Shown piece by piece: positions 1 through 6,536 of a DNA stretch of 9,754 nucleotides; position 1 is the stretch's first letter, and each line of letters begins with the position of its first letter. The stretch covers positions 1 to 9,754 of the forward strand of contig JAYTOM010000151.1 of NCBI GenBank assembly GCA_043747765.1. Reading direction: 5' to 3'. A program made the position numbers and the translations under genes. Origin of the DNA: WLMZ01 sp043747765. GTDB taxonomy: Bacteria > Actinomycetota > Acidimicrobiia > Acidimicrobiales > Ilumatobacteraceae. Below the pieces are notes generated by a model that had not been told where the DNA came from, searched no databases, and saw only the letters and a program-made list of their open reading frames with translations.

Positions 1-1221
1 GCTCAGTATCAAGCCGACGGCGATGTCGTCCGAATGGAAAGCCGTCTCGGTCGGCGCCAGTTGCAGTTGCAGGAACTGTTGGCCGAGGCGACCAGCCCCT
101 ACGGTGACATCGACGACTTCCGCCGTCGCGTGCAACACGACGACGCGAACAACGGACGCGCGAATCCGCACATTGCCAACGGCGACGATCCGATCGATCT
201 GGCGATCATGAAGTTGCGACCGGGCGATGTGGTCTACGTGCACAAGGGCAAGTACGCAGGGCGTGCCGCGGTGATCTCGACGGCCAACCGCAAGGGTGGG
301 ATGCGGTTGACCACGGTCACCAGCCGACGCGACCTGCTGATGCTGTCGGCCGGCGACTTCGACGAACCGCCGACTTCCCTCGGCAGGATCGAGCTACCAC
401 TCGACTACGCGCCGAAGCACAACGATTACCTACGCGACACCGCAGAGCGGTTGGATCGCGTCAGGCTGCTCCCTCAGCCGAACCGCAAACGGTTGCCCGC
501 CACGACCGACACCGGCTATCACCCGGTGGAGGACGACCCGGACCTGAAGCATCGACTGAAGGCGGCAACGCAGGCCGACAGGATCGCAAGAGAGATCGAA
601 GAGATTCGCAGCCGCGTCAAGGGCCGCAGCCAATCGATCGCGCGCGACTTCGACCGAGTGCTCGGCATCCTCACCTCGTGGGGCTACGTCGACGGTTGGA
701 AGCTCACCGACGCCGGCGAGATGCTGGCCCGCACGTTCCACGAGTCCGATCTCCTCGTCGTCGAATCCTTGCGCCAGGGCTTGCTCGACGATCTCGACCC
801 GGCGACCATGGCTGGACTCGTTTCTGTGTTCGTGTATGAACATCGCAGCCCCGATCAACCGCCGCTGCCGTGGTTCCCGAACAACGCCGTGAAGAAGCGG
901 TGGGTGCAGATCGCCGCGCTGAGTGCAGAGTTGCAGGAGATCGAGCAGGAAGACGCGCTGGTTGTCCATCGCGGACCAGATCCGACGTTCCTGGCGATTG
1001 CCTTCGCGTGGGCCGCAGGCGAAGGATTCGCGGAGGTCGTCGAGGAAGAGGAATTGACGGGCGGCGACTTCGTGCGGACCGTCAAGCAGTTGATCGATCT
1101 GCTCCGCCAGTTGGCGATCATCGCCCCCGCCGCGCAGACGCGTCGCTGCGCCGAGCAGGCCGCCGAGGCATTGTTCAGGGGTGTTGTCGCAGCCTCGAGT
1201 GCCGTCGAGATCGAACCGTGA
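1..1221 (+). CDS. Ski2-like DEAD/DEAH-box RNA helicase, C-terminal part (5' end outside window)
   Basis: The frame is open from the first base, so this is the last 406 residues of a longer protein; the ATG at 34 is probably internal. The ATPase/helicase core motifs lie upstream, outside the window. Visible residues about 73-130 look like the beta-barrel/arch insert of Ski2/Mtr4-type helicases (GDVVYVHKGKYAG). Residues about 205-240 resemble the winged-helix region (ARDFDRVLGIL, then GYVDGWKLTDAGEMLAR). Residues about 245 to 400 match a DSHCT domain (ESDLLVVESL, LDPATMAGLVSVFVYEHRSP, GGDFVRTVKQLIDLLRQ). Actinobacterial relatives such as HelY are thought to unwind structured RNA; the precise substrate is not established. 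The stop overlaps the GTG of the next gene (GTGA, 1218-1221), which suggests translational coupling. Family assignment is confident; the exact subfamily is not. Confidence 0.9.
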   Translation, partial: AQYQADGDVVRMESRLGRRQLQLQELLAEATSPYGDIDDFRRRVQHDDANNGRANPHIANGDDPIDLAIMKLRPGDVVYVHKGKYAGRAAVISTANRKGGMRLTTVTSRRDLLMLSAGDFDEPPTSLGRIELPLDYAPKHNDYLRDTAERLDRVRLLPQPNRKRLPATTDTGYHPVEDDPDLKHRLKAATQADRIAREIEEIRSRVKGRSQSIARDFDRVLGILTSWGYVDGWKLTDAGEMLARTFHESDLLVVESLRQGLLDDLDPATMAGLVSVFVYEHRSPDQPPLPWFPNNAVKKRWVQIAALSAELQEIEQEDALVVHRGPDPTFLAIAFAWAAGEGFAEVVEEEELTGGDFVRTVKQLIDLLRQLAIIAPAAQTRRCAEQAAEALFRGVVAASSAVEIEP

Positions 1222-1841
1222 CGATCCAAAAAGGTCGGGAATGGGGATCGATGGTCGTTCCGGGGCCAGGTATGCAGCATGTCCGGTCCGACGCCGAGCT
1301 CCGCGCCCTTGTCATCGACAATATGGACAGGGGGGTTCCACAGCCGGTGGTCGGACTCCTCGGCGGTGACCTGATGCGGACTCTCGGAGGCTCCGCCGAT
1401 TCAGCGCGACTGACGGGCGAGGAACCAATTCCGCACCTTCCGATCGACATCATCCACGTCGCGACCGACGACGGCCGAGAGACGTATTTCGTTGCGCATC
1501 TCGTCGCCCGGAAATCATGGTGGCGCGGTCCGCTCACGGCTGCGATGAACGCCCAGTTCCACGGTCGTTGGGATGTGTCGCCACGCGCTCACCCGAACGA
1601 CGGTCGATTCGATCTGGTCCAGGTCGACGGTTCACTCGACCTGCGGCAACGGTGGATGGCTCGGTCGCGTCTGCCGCTCGGCACACAGGTTCCCCATCCG
1701 TCGATCACGATCAGACAACACGCGCAGACGACGGTCGATCTCGGCAGGCGCCGGAACGTGTGGGTCGACGCGCAACGGTGGGGCACTGCCTCGACGCTTC
1801 ATCTGACCGTTCACCCGGATGCGATCGTCGTCTGCGTCTGA
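1218..1841 (+). CDS. Stand-alone YegS/diacylglycerol-kinase C-terminal-domain-like protein
   Basis: A 207-residue protein resembling the C-terminal beta-rich half of the YegS/DgkB lipid-kinase fold. Residues 45-58 (VGLLGGDLMRTLGG) align with the segment normally read as a GTGNDFARTLG motif. Residues 107-136 (LTAAMNAQFHGRWDV, then SPRAHPNDGRFDLVQV) match the kinase pattern of a conserved Asn, an amphipathic stretch and a D-G-x-(F/L)-D strand. Residues 154-207 fit the GT-x-VPHP strand, a VWVDAQ segment in place of the usual V-x-x-DGE, and the final P-x-A-I-V-V strand. The N-terminal GGDGT nucleotide-binding half is absent, so kinase activity is doubtful; it may bind a lipid or partner. Start: the GTG at 1218 overlaps the helicase stop; an ATG at 1251 preceded by GGGGA is the alternative (196 residues). 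Family resemblance is from recalled patterns, not a search. Confidence 0.72.
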   Translation: MTIQKGREWGSMVVPGPGMQHVRSDAELRALVIDNMDRGVPQPVVGLLGGDLMRTLGGSADSARLTGEEPIPHLPIDIIHVATDDGRETYFVAHLVARKSWWRGPLTAAMNAQFHGRWDVSPRAHPNDGRFDLVQVDGSLDLRQRWMARSRLPLGTQVPHPSITIRQHAQTTVDLGRRRNVWVDAQRWGTASTLHLTVHPDAIVVCV

Positions 1842-1876
1842 AACGATCGGCAGGGCGAGAGCGTCCGTCGACGCAA

Positions 1877-1882
1877 TAGGGT
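1877..1882 (+). promoter_or_regulatory. Candidate -10 hexamer TAGGGT before the M20 gene
   Basis: TAGGGT fits the actinobacterial TANNNT -10 pattern and ends 6 bases before the ATG at 1889, which would place the transcript start at or next to the start codon. No clear -35 is seen. The reading is ambiguous because the AGGG inside it could serve as a weak Shine-Dalgarno at 7-base spacing. The AGGAG at 1884-1888 touches the ATG and is too close to act as one. Confidence 0.45.
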
Positions 1883-1888
1883 CAGGAG

Positions 1889-3100
1889 ATGACCAAGTCG
1901 GCCGTCGCCATCGAAGAGCTGAAAAGTGCCGTGTGTGCCGAGGTCGATCGACTGGCGTCGCAACTGATCGAAGCGAGTCATCAGATCCACGCCAATCCGG
2001 AACTCAACTTCGAGGAACACTTCGCTCATGATCTGCTCAGCGACCTGATCGACGCCAACGGTCTCGTGACCGAGCGGCACGCCTACGGTGTCGATACTGC
2101 GTTCGAGGCCCGCGCTGGCGGACGAGGCCACGATGTCGCTGTCCTGTGCGAGTACGACGCGTTGCCCGGTATCGGGCATGCGTGCGGCCACAACGTGATC
2201 GCAACCGCCGGACTCGGAGCGGGACTCGCGGCTGCGTCGATCGCATCTCGAGCGGGTGGCCGGCTCCGGTTGATGGGAACGCCGGCCGAGGAGGGCGGCG
2301 GGGGAAAGATCGAGATGGCCCGCAATGGGGCGTTCGCCGACCTCGAAGCGGCGATGATGGTGCATCCCGCCGACGCCGATCTGATCCGGATGAACGCGAT
2401 CGCGATCCATCAAGTGGACGTGCACTTCCATGGCAAGGCAGCGCACGCGGCGGCTGCGCCGGAGGAGGGCCGCAATGCCCTCGACGCCGCAGTGCTCGGC
2501 TACATGAACGTGGCCGCCCTTCGCCAACACATTCGTCCAACGGAACGGATTCACGGCATCTTCGTCACCGGCGGCGACAAGGCCAACATCGTGCCGGCCA
2601 AGACCACCATGCAATGGATGGTCAGGTCGAACACGATCGCCAGTCTGCAGCCGCTGAAGGAACGCGTCCTCGCCTGTTTCGAGGGCAGTGCGGCAGCGTG
2701 CGGATGCACGATGGACGTCGAGTGGGATGGCGTGACGTACGCAGACATGATCGACAACGCGCCGATGGTCGAGTCCTACGTCGCCAACGCAGCCCGTGTC
2801 GGTCGGGCAGTCGAGGATCCAACGGTGACCGGTAAGAACGTCGTCGGCTCGACCGACATGGGCAACATCAGTTATCTGGTCCCGAGCATCCATCCAATGA
2901 TCCAGGTCGCGCCGGCTGGTGTACCCATCCACACCGTCGACTTCGCAGCATGGGCAGTCAGTCCCAACGGTGACAGGGCTGTGCTGGACGGAGCAAAGAT
3001 CATGGCAATGACCGTCGTCGACCTGTGGTGCCAGTCGGGCTTGATGGACTCGGTGAGAACCTCGTTCGAAACCCGTCCGCGCGACGTCCAGGTTCTGTAG
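1889..3100 (+). CDS. M20-family metallo-amidohydrolase/peptidase (M20D / PM20D2-like)
   Basis: A 403-residue cytoplasmic hydrolase, full length for the family and without a signal peptide. It should cleave an amide bond using a metal centre; relatives act on N-acyl amino acids, aminobenzoyl-glutamate or dipeptides, and the substrate here cannot be read. Metal-site elements: residues 88-102 (EYDALPGIGHACGHN) with D90, C99 and H101; GTPAEE at 130-135 with the E134/E135 pair; H159 in MMVHP; and a late His, H348, in VPIHTVDF. The Cys in HACGH is typical of the M20D branch. The dimerisation (lid) domain spans about 173-285, beginning with HFHGKAAHAAAAPEEGRNAL. The segment GSTDMGNISYLVP (320-332) is another family block. 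It sits alone between 47-base and 86-base gaps and probably has its own promoter. Confidence 0.92.
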   Translation: MTKSAVAIEELKSAVCAEVDRLASQLIEASHQIHANPELNFEEHFAHDLLSDLIDANGLVTERHAYGVDTAFEARAGGRGHDVAVLCEYDALPGIGHACGHNVIATAGLGAGLAAASIASRAGGRLRLMGTPAEEGGGGKIEMARNGAFADLEAAMMVHPADADLIRMNAIAIHQVDVHFHGKAAHAAAAPEEGRNALDAAVLGYMNVAALRQHIRPTERIHGIFVTGGDKANIVPAKTTMQWMVRSNTIASLQPLKERVLACFEGSAAACGCTMDVEWDGVTYADMIDNAPMVESYVANAARVGRAVEDPTVTGKNVVGSTDMGNISYLVPSIHPMIQVAPAGVPIHTVDFAAWAVSPNGDRAVLDGAKIMAMTVVDLWCQSGLMDSVRTSFETRPRDVQVL

Positions 3101-3172
3101 CTGCACAGGGCACGTTCCGTCGGGCCAGGTCAGCGACGTCTGGGATACCGCTCCGACGGGTCGATCAGACCC

Positions 3173-3178
3173 TAAGGT
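3173..3178 (+). promoter_or_regulatory. Candidate -10 hexamer TAAGGT before the tandem ThyX-like gene
   Basis: TAAGGT fits TANNNT and ends 8 bases before the GTG at 3187, so a leaderless or nearly leaderless transcript is possible. The same bases can be read differently: AAGGTGG (3174-3180) is one mismatch from a perfect Shine-Dalgarno with 6-base spacing. Either reading supports the GTG at 3187 as the true start. No convincing -35 is seen. Confidence 0.42.
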
Positions 3179-3179
3179 G

Positions 3180-3191
3180 GTCACTTGTGAC
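3180..3191 (+). promoter_or_regulatory. Inverted repeat GTCAC-TT-GTGAC over the start codon
   Basis: Two 5-base arms are separated by TT, and the right arm contains the GTG start of the ThyX-like gene. The position, overlapping the start and just downstream of a -10-like hexamer, would suit a repressor operator. The same arms recur with a 4-base spacer at 4850-4863, before the next operon. Arms this short occur by chance, so this is only a candidate. Confidence 0.25.
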
Positions 3192-4788
3192 GGTCTACGT
3201 CCCCGAGGAGTTCACCAGCGACGAGAGCGACATTCTCCGTCGGTATTTTTCCAACCTCGACGGACCCGTTTTCGCCCTGGTCAACCTGCCCGAAGTTGTC
3301 AAGGGGGCGCTGTTCGCCCGTTACAGCCGAAGCCCGAAGAGCCTGCGCCGGTTGTTCCTCGACGAATTCGTCGGCGATCTGGACATCGAGGGTGACCAGA
3401 CTGTCGATGCCACGATCGGACTCGCCAGGGCCGAGGAACTGTACGAGAAGGTGTTCTTCGAGTACGGCGATGATTCCGTTGCGCAACTCGGTGGCGTGCA
3501 TCTCGCCTGTGAGCAGGCATCGAACATCCTCACCAAGGTCCTCGAATGGGGACGTTTGATGAGCTACCTCGAGCAGAGCACCCGATACATCAACTACGAC
3601 GCCCGGCTCGGCGGTCGCTACCGCTTCTACCGCGACCCGGCGGTGTTGAACAGTCCGTTCGGCGCCCGGTACGTCGGCGACATGGACCGGATGTTCGACA
3701 CCTACAGCTTGCTGATCACCAAGGTCACCGAACACATCCGGACCACGGTGAGCAAGGGACCGAACGACAGCGACTTCATTTTTCGCCAAGCCACGCGAGC
3801 CAAAGCGCTCGACGCGGTGCGGGGCGTTCTCCCGGCCGCCTCGCTGAGCAACGTCGGCATCTACGGAAGTGGGCAGGGTTTCGAAATGCTGCTCCTGCGA
3901 ATGCGTTCGCATCCGTTGCCAGAAGCGCAGCACTACGCCGAATTGATGCTGCACGAGCTGCGCAAGGTGATCCCGAGCTTCCTCAAGCGCGTCGACCTAC
4001 CAGAACGCGGTGGCCGCTGGAGCCATTACATGGCGACCACCCGAGACCAGACCGCGGAGATCGTCGACGGGATCTTCGGCGGCACCCCTGTCGAACCGGC
4101 TCCCTTCGTCGATCTCGTCGACTGGGACCCCGACGCCGAGGACAAGTTGCTCACGGCGATCTGCTATCCGCACAGCAACCTGCCGGAATCACAGATCATG
4201 GCCAAGGTGAAATCACTCGGGGTCGACGACAAGATCGCCCTGATCAGCGCTTACGTCGGGGATCGCGAGAATCGTCGTCACCGTCCGGGTCGCGCTTTCG
4301 AACGAGTCGACTACCGATTCGACGTCGTCAGCGATTACGGCGCGTTCCGCGACCTGCAGCGGCACAGGATGCTGACCATCGACTGGCAGGCGCTGACGCC
4401 GAACCACGGATACGTCCGTCCGGATCTGGTCGATGCGGCGGGTATGACAGAGGTCTTCGACGATGCCATGGCCCGTTCGGCGGTGTTGTACGACGCGTTG
4501 CGCCACGACTTCCCACATCAGGCCAGCTACGCCGTCTCGATGGCGTACCGGATCCGTTATTCGATGCAGTTCAACGCTCGTGAGGCGGTCCACATGCTCG
4601 AGCTCCGGTCCTCCTCGCAAGGCCATCCGGCGTACCGCCGAGTAGCGATCGAGATGCACCGCCTGATCGCGGAAAAAGCCGGCCACACAGCTGTTGCCCA
4701 GGCGATGACACACATGACGTACGAGGTTCCAGAACTCGAACGATTGGAATCAGAGCGCCGAGCCGAGCAGCGCCGGCAACAGACGTGA
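3187..4788 (+). CDS. Tandem ThyX-like (flavin-dependent thymidylate synthase family) two-domain protein
   Basis: A 533-residue protein, roughly twice the usual ThyX length (about 220-260), with two ThyX-like halves. Half 1 (about 25-285): residues 121-134 read WGRLMSYLEQSTRY, aligning with the RHR-x7-S signature. The first R-H are replaced by W-G, while R123, S131 and the following TRY remain. Then comes R212-GVLP and LRMRSH...EAQ (237-248), like the ThyX VLP and l-x-R...AQ blocks. Half 2 (about 320-515): RHR is present at 392-394, but the serine position is Ala (A402); NAREAVHMLELR (463-474) matches the ThyX N-x-R-E-x-x-H-F-L-x-x-R block. ThyX makes dTMP from dUMP with FAD, NADPH and methylene-THF, with active sites formed between subunits. 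The halves may thus build a composite site, or the protein may have lost activity. I recall unusually long ThyX proteins in chlamydiae but could not compare. Start: GTG 3187. Confidence 0.75.
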   Translation: MTVYVPEEFTSDESDILRRYFSNLDGPVFALVNLPEVVKGALFARYSRSPKSLRRLFLDEFVGDLDIEGDQTVDATIGLARAEELYEKVFFEYGDDSVAQLGGVHLACEQASNILTKVLEWGRLMSYLEQSTRYINYDARLGGRYRFYRDPAVLNSPFGARYVGDMDRMFDTYSLLITKVTEHIRTTVSKGPNDSDFIFRQATRAKALDAVRGVLPAASLSNVGIYGSGQGFEMLLLRMRSHPLPEAQHYAELMLHELRKVIPSFLKRVDLPERGGRWSHYMATTRDQTAEIVDGIFGGTPVEPAPFVDLVDWDPDAEDKLLTAICYPHSNLPESQIMAKVKSLGVDDKIALISAYVGDRENRRHRPGRAFERVDYRFDVVSDYGAFRDLQRHRMLTIDWQALTPNHGYVRPDLVDAAGMTEVFDDAMARSAVLYDALRHDFPHQASYAVSMAYRIRYSMQFNAREAVHMLELRSSSQGHPAYRRVAIEMHRLIAEKAGHTAVAQAMTHMTYEVPELERLESERRAEQRRQQT

Positions 4789-4849
4789 GGTCCTCGAGAT
4801 CGTCGTCAGTCGTGCTCACAGCTGACAATCGCTCCATCGCACGGTGCCG

Positions 4850-4863
4850 GTCACGGACGTGAC
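4850..4863. promoter_or_regulatory. Inverted repeat GTCAC-GGAC-GTGAC in the gap before the acidic-protein operon
   Basis: Perfect 5-base arms with a 4-base spacer lie in the 161-base gap 4789-4949, about 45 bases upstream of the candidate -10 at 4908. A third GTCAC follows at 4868-4872. It could be a regulator site or chance. The rest of the gap holds the promoter and Shine-Dalgarno listed separately, plus a weak GTCAG...CTGAC pairing near 4805-4825 that is too poor to call a terminator. Confidence 0.22.
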
Positions 4864-4907
4864 GACTGTCACTGTCTCGCTCGAACCCGTCAGGGCAACA
4901 ACGCACG

Positions 4908-4913
4908 TATGCT
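4908..4913 (+). promoter_or_regulatory. Candidate -10 hexamer TATGCT for the 4950-6513 operon
   Basis: TATGCT is close to the TANNNT/TATAAT pattern and lies 36 bases before the ATG at 4950, leaving room for a short leader carrying the Shine-Dalgarno. No good -35 is found at 16-19 bases upstream. Unlike the other candidate hexamers in this window, it would give a leadered transcript. Confidence 0.35.
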
Positions 4914-4938
4914 CGCCGCCCGCGGCCGGGACTTTGAC

Positions 4939-4945
4939 GAGGAGA
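4939..4945 (+). promoter_or_regulatory. Shine-Dalgarno GAGGAGA of the acidic-protein gene
   Basis: The AGGAG core (4940-4944) is 5 bases from the ATG at 4950. It is the clearest ribosome binding site in the window and fixes that start. Two of the four presumed leaderless genes have no such sequence. Confidence 0.7.
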
Positions 4946-4949
4946 CAGC

Positions 4950-5447
4950 ATGGCAGACGACGACGTGAGCGATCCGGACGACGAAATTGTGGACGGTGCT
5001 CCCGAGGAAGAAGTGGACGAGGCCGAAGCTGAAATCGATCCAGACGAACTGGACGAGGAGGAACTCGAAGCCGAAGAAGACTTCGTTGGTCCGGATGACG
5101 AATTCGTCGAAACTGCCGACACCGAGGACGAGGAGACCGATGAGGACACCGATGGGCCGGCGCGCCGCGCCGTCCCACCAGCGGACGAGGATGATGACGA
5201 CGACATCCTCGCCCCCGACGACGTCGAGGCCGATCTCGACACGATTCTCAAGGACCGTCTCGTCACCGCCGAAGAGTCCGACGACGATGACGAAGAGCCC
5301 GAGGACCGCACAGAGGCTGCCGATCGACTCCAGCCGAAGCGCTCCGACGAGCGTCTCTGCCCGAATTGCTTCCTTCTCGTTCGCAATGGGGCGGCGTTCT
5401 GCCCGATCGGCGACGACGACTGTCCACTGATCCCGTCAGGACGGTAG
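4950..5447 (+). CDS. Highly acidic protein with C-terminal four-cysteine motif (DUF4193-like)
   Basis: A 165-residue protein of unknown function. In the first 70 residues 39 are Asp or Glu and none is Lys or Arg, so this part is probably disordered. A second acidic stretch (80-119) surrounds DLDTILKDRL (95-104), a short helix-like segment recalled from actinobacterial DUF4193 proteins. The C-terminus holds C137-P-N-C140-FLLV followed by C151 and C158, which could bind zinc. The C-x-x-C-F-L start matches DUF4193, but the second pair is C-x6-C, which differs from an ordinary zinc ribbon. First gene of a likely three-gene operon; the next start is 2 bases after the stop. A role as nucleic-acid mimic or as a partner of a basic protein is possible but unsupported. 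Confidence 0.8.
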   Translation: MADDDVSDPDDEIVDGAPEEEVDEAEAEIDPDELDEEELEAEEDFVGPDDEFVETADTEDEETDEDTDGPARRAVPPADEDDDDDILAPDDVEADLDTILKDRLVTAEESDDDDEEPEDRTEAADRLQPKRSDERLCPNCFLLVRNGAAFCPIGDDDCPLIPSGR

Positions 5448-5449
5448 AC

Positions 5450-6049
5450 GTGACCGACCCCGGGTTGCCGGACGCATCAGGTTCCTCCACTGCCGATTCC
5501 GTTCGGCAGCTCCTCGACCTGTTCGTCTACACACCGATCGGTTTGCTGACGATGGTCCAGAAGGATCTGCCGCAGATCATCGCAACGGGCAAGACCCGAC
5601 TCGACAATCAGTTGACGATGGCCAAGTTCATCGGAACCATGGCCGTTCGCCAATTGAAGGGTGAGCTCGACCGCCGCCTCGACGAAGCAGAGCAGGCCCG
5701 CAGCGCGAGGCCCGATCCGAAAATGTCGACGTCTGCGGTCGATGTTGCGATTGTGCCGGATGACATCCACATGGATGTCGTCGAAGATCTCCTTGCGGAT
5801 CTCGATCTCGGGGCGCCCGAGTCGTTGCCCGAGGCAATCATCGACGCCGTGATCGATGCCGAACTCTCCGTTTCTCCGAACGCCGAGGACCTGCCCATTG
5901 CCGGGTACGAGAGCCTGGCTGCGTCGCAGGTCGTTCTTCGACTTGGTTCATTGACTCCGGCCGAACTCGAGGCAGTCGGCGCGTACGAAACAACTCATCG
6001 CGCTCGGCGCACGATCCTCGGCAAGATCCACCAGTTGCAGGCCCAGTAG
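5450..6049 (+). CDS. Helical protein of unknown function, actinobacterial type
   Basis: A 199-residue cytoplasmic protein. The GTG start lies 2 bases after the preceding stop, with AGGA (5438-5441) 8 bases upstream. Residues 16-75 form predicted amphipathic helices (VRQLLDLFVYTPIGLL, then KDLPQIIATGKTRLDNQL), followed by a charged helix (70-84) and a linker. The C-terminal block 147-195 (DLPIAGYESLAASQVVLRLG, then LTPAELEAVGAYETTHRARRTIL) resembles a helical motif seen at the end of many actinobacterial proteins of unknown role: Y-x-S-L, then L-x-x-L-x-x-x-E-L, Y-E-x-x-H-x-x-R and a final L-x-K-I. There are no catalytic residues or clear membrane segments. Tight spacing on both sides links it to the acidic protein and the GNAT enzyme. 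I do not recognise a function. Confidence 0.82.
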   Translation: MTDPGLPDASGSSTADSVRQLLDLFVYTPIGLLTMVQKDLPQIIATGKTRLDNQLTMAKFIGTMAVRQLKGELDRRLDEAEQARSARPDPKMSTSAVDVAIVPDDIHMDVVEDLLADLDLGAPESLPEAIIDAVIDAELSVSPNAEDLPIAGYESLAASQVVLRLGSLTPAELEAVGAYETTHRARRTILGKIHQLQAQ

Positions 6050-6051
6050 TC

Positions 6052-6513
6052 GTGGACCCGCTGGTTCGCCCGGCGACCGGCGACGACATCGAGTCCCTGG
6101 TCCGGCTGCAGGCGGCGGCACGTGATGGCCTGACCGACGTCCGCGGCGGCCGGTTGCGGCTCCAAGAATCTCCCGTGATCACCGAGTGGGCCGGGCTGCT
6201 GAGCAATGCTGCGTCCGTCGTCCTCGTTGCCACGCTCATCGACGTCGTGCTCGGCTACATGGTCCTGCTGCTTCGTCCCGAAATCGACAGGGGAGTGATC
6301 ACCCACGCTTTCGTGGAGGAAGGAGCGCGCGAACTCGGGCTCGGCGACACGATGGTCGAGCATGCAATCGCTGCCGTGCGCGCGGCAGGCCTCACCGGAA
6401 TCGAAGCCGTGGCTCTGCCTGGCGACCGAGACACCAAGAACCTGTACGAACGCGCCGGCCTCACTGCACGCAAGCTGACCGTGTACAAGTCGCTGGCAAC
6501 ACCCGAGGCGTAG
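6052..6513 (+). CDS. GNAT-family N-acetyltransferase
   Basis: A 153-residue enzyme expected to move an acyl group from acetyl-CoA to an amine; the acceptor is unknown. Residues 4-20 (LVRPATGDDIESLVRLQ) are the usual GNAT N-terminal strand and helix. VVLVATLIDVVLGYMVLLL (57-74) covers beta strands 2-4. R93-ELGLG-98 fits the CoA-pyrophosphate-binding R/Q-x-x-G-x-G/A loop, followed by helix 3 (101-113). N130-LYERAGL (130-137) is the standard late N-x-x-x-Y/F-x-R-x-G-F/L motif. The GTG start lies 2 bases after the previous stop with only a weak AGG upstream, so translation is probably coupled. It is the last gene of the operon begun at 4950. It may modify the acidic or helical protein's partner, but nothing in the sequence shows this. 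Confidence 0.85.
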   Translation: MDPLVRPATGDDIESLVRLQAAARDGLTDVRGGRLRLQESPVITEWAGLLSNAASVVLVATLIDVVLGYMVLLLRPEIDRGVITHAFVEEGARELGLGDTMVEHAIAAVRAAGLTGIEAVALPGDRDTKNLYERAGLTARKLTVYKSLATPEA

Positions 6514-6523
6514 CAATCGTGTC

Positions 6524-6529
6524 TACTGT
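6524..6529 (+). promoter_or_regulatory. Candidate -10 hexamer TACTGT, leaderless kynureninase promoter
   Basis: TACTGT ends 7 bases before the ATG at 6537 and no Shine-Dalgarno precedes that ATG. Both facts fit a leaderless transcript beginning at the start codon. This supports ATG 6537 over the in-frame GTG codons at 6519 and 6528. No -35 consensus is visible. Confidence 0.5.
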
Positions 6530-6536
6530 GTCCGTC

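Noticed and set aside
3063..3075. GTTCGAAAC, resembling a tRNA T-arm
   Set aside because: It lies inside the M20 coding sequence with no acceptor or anticodon arm around it.
3117..3159. CCGTCGG...CCGACGG inverted repeat after the M20 gene
   Set aside because: Seven-base arms with a 29-base loop and no T-run; too weak to call a terminator.
1811..3184. 457-residue open frame on the - strand
   Set aside because: It lies opposite the M20 gene, which has clear catalytic motifs. The - strand product shows no family motif and is a GC-rich antisense shadow.
3025..3186. N-terminal extension of the ThyX-like protein to an upstream ATG
   Set aside because: It would overlap the end of the M20 gene and adds Arg-rich sequence with no ThyX similarity. 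The GTG at 3187 has a -10-like or Shine-Dalgarno-like sequence at the right distance.
5000..5320. Repetitive GAC/GAG-rich DNA that might be a repeat array
   Set aside because: The repetition follows Asp/Glu codons with no constant unit or spacer, so it is coding low complexity and not CRISPR or a satellite.
4571..5386. Ser-rich 271-residue open frame on the - strand
   Set aside because: The serine runs are the complement of the GAC/GAG/GAT codons of the acidic protein, which has a good Shine-Dalgarno and the Cys motif.
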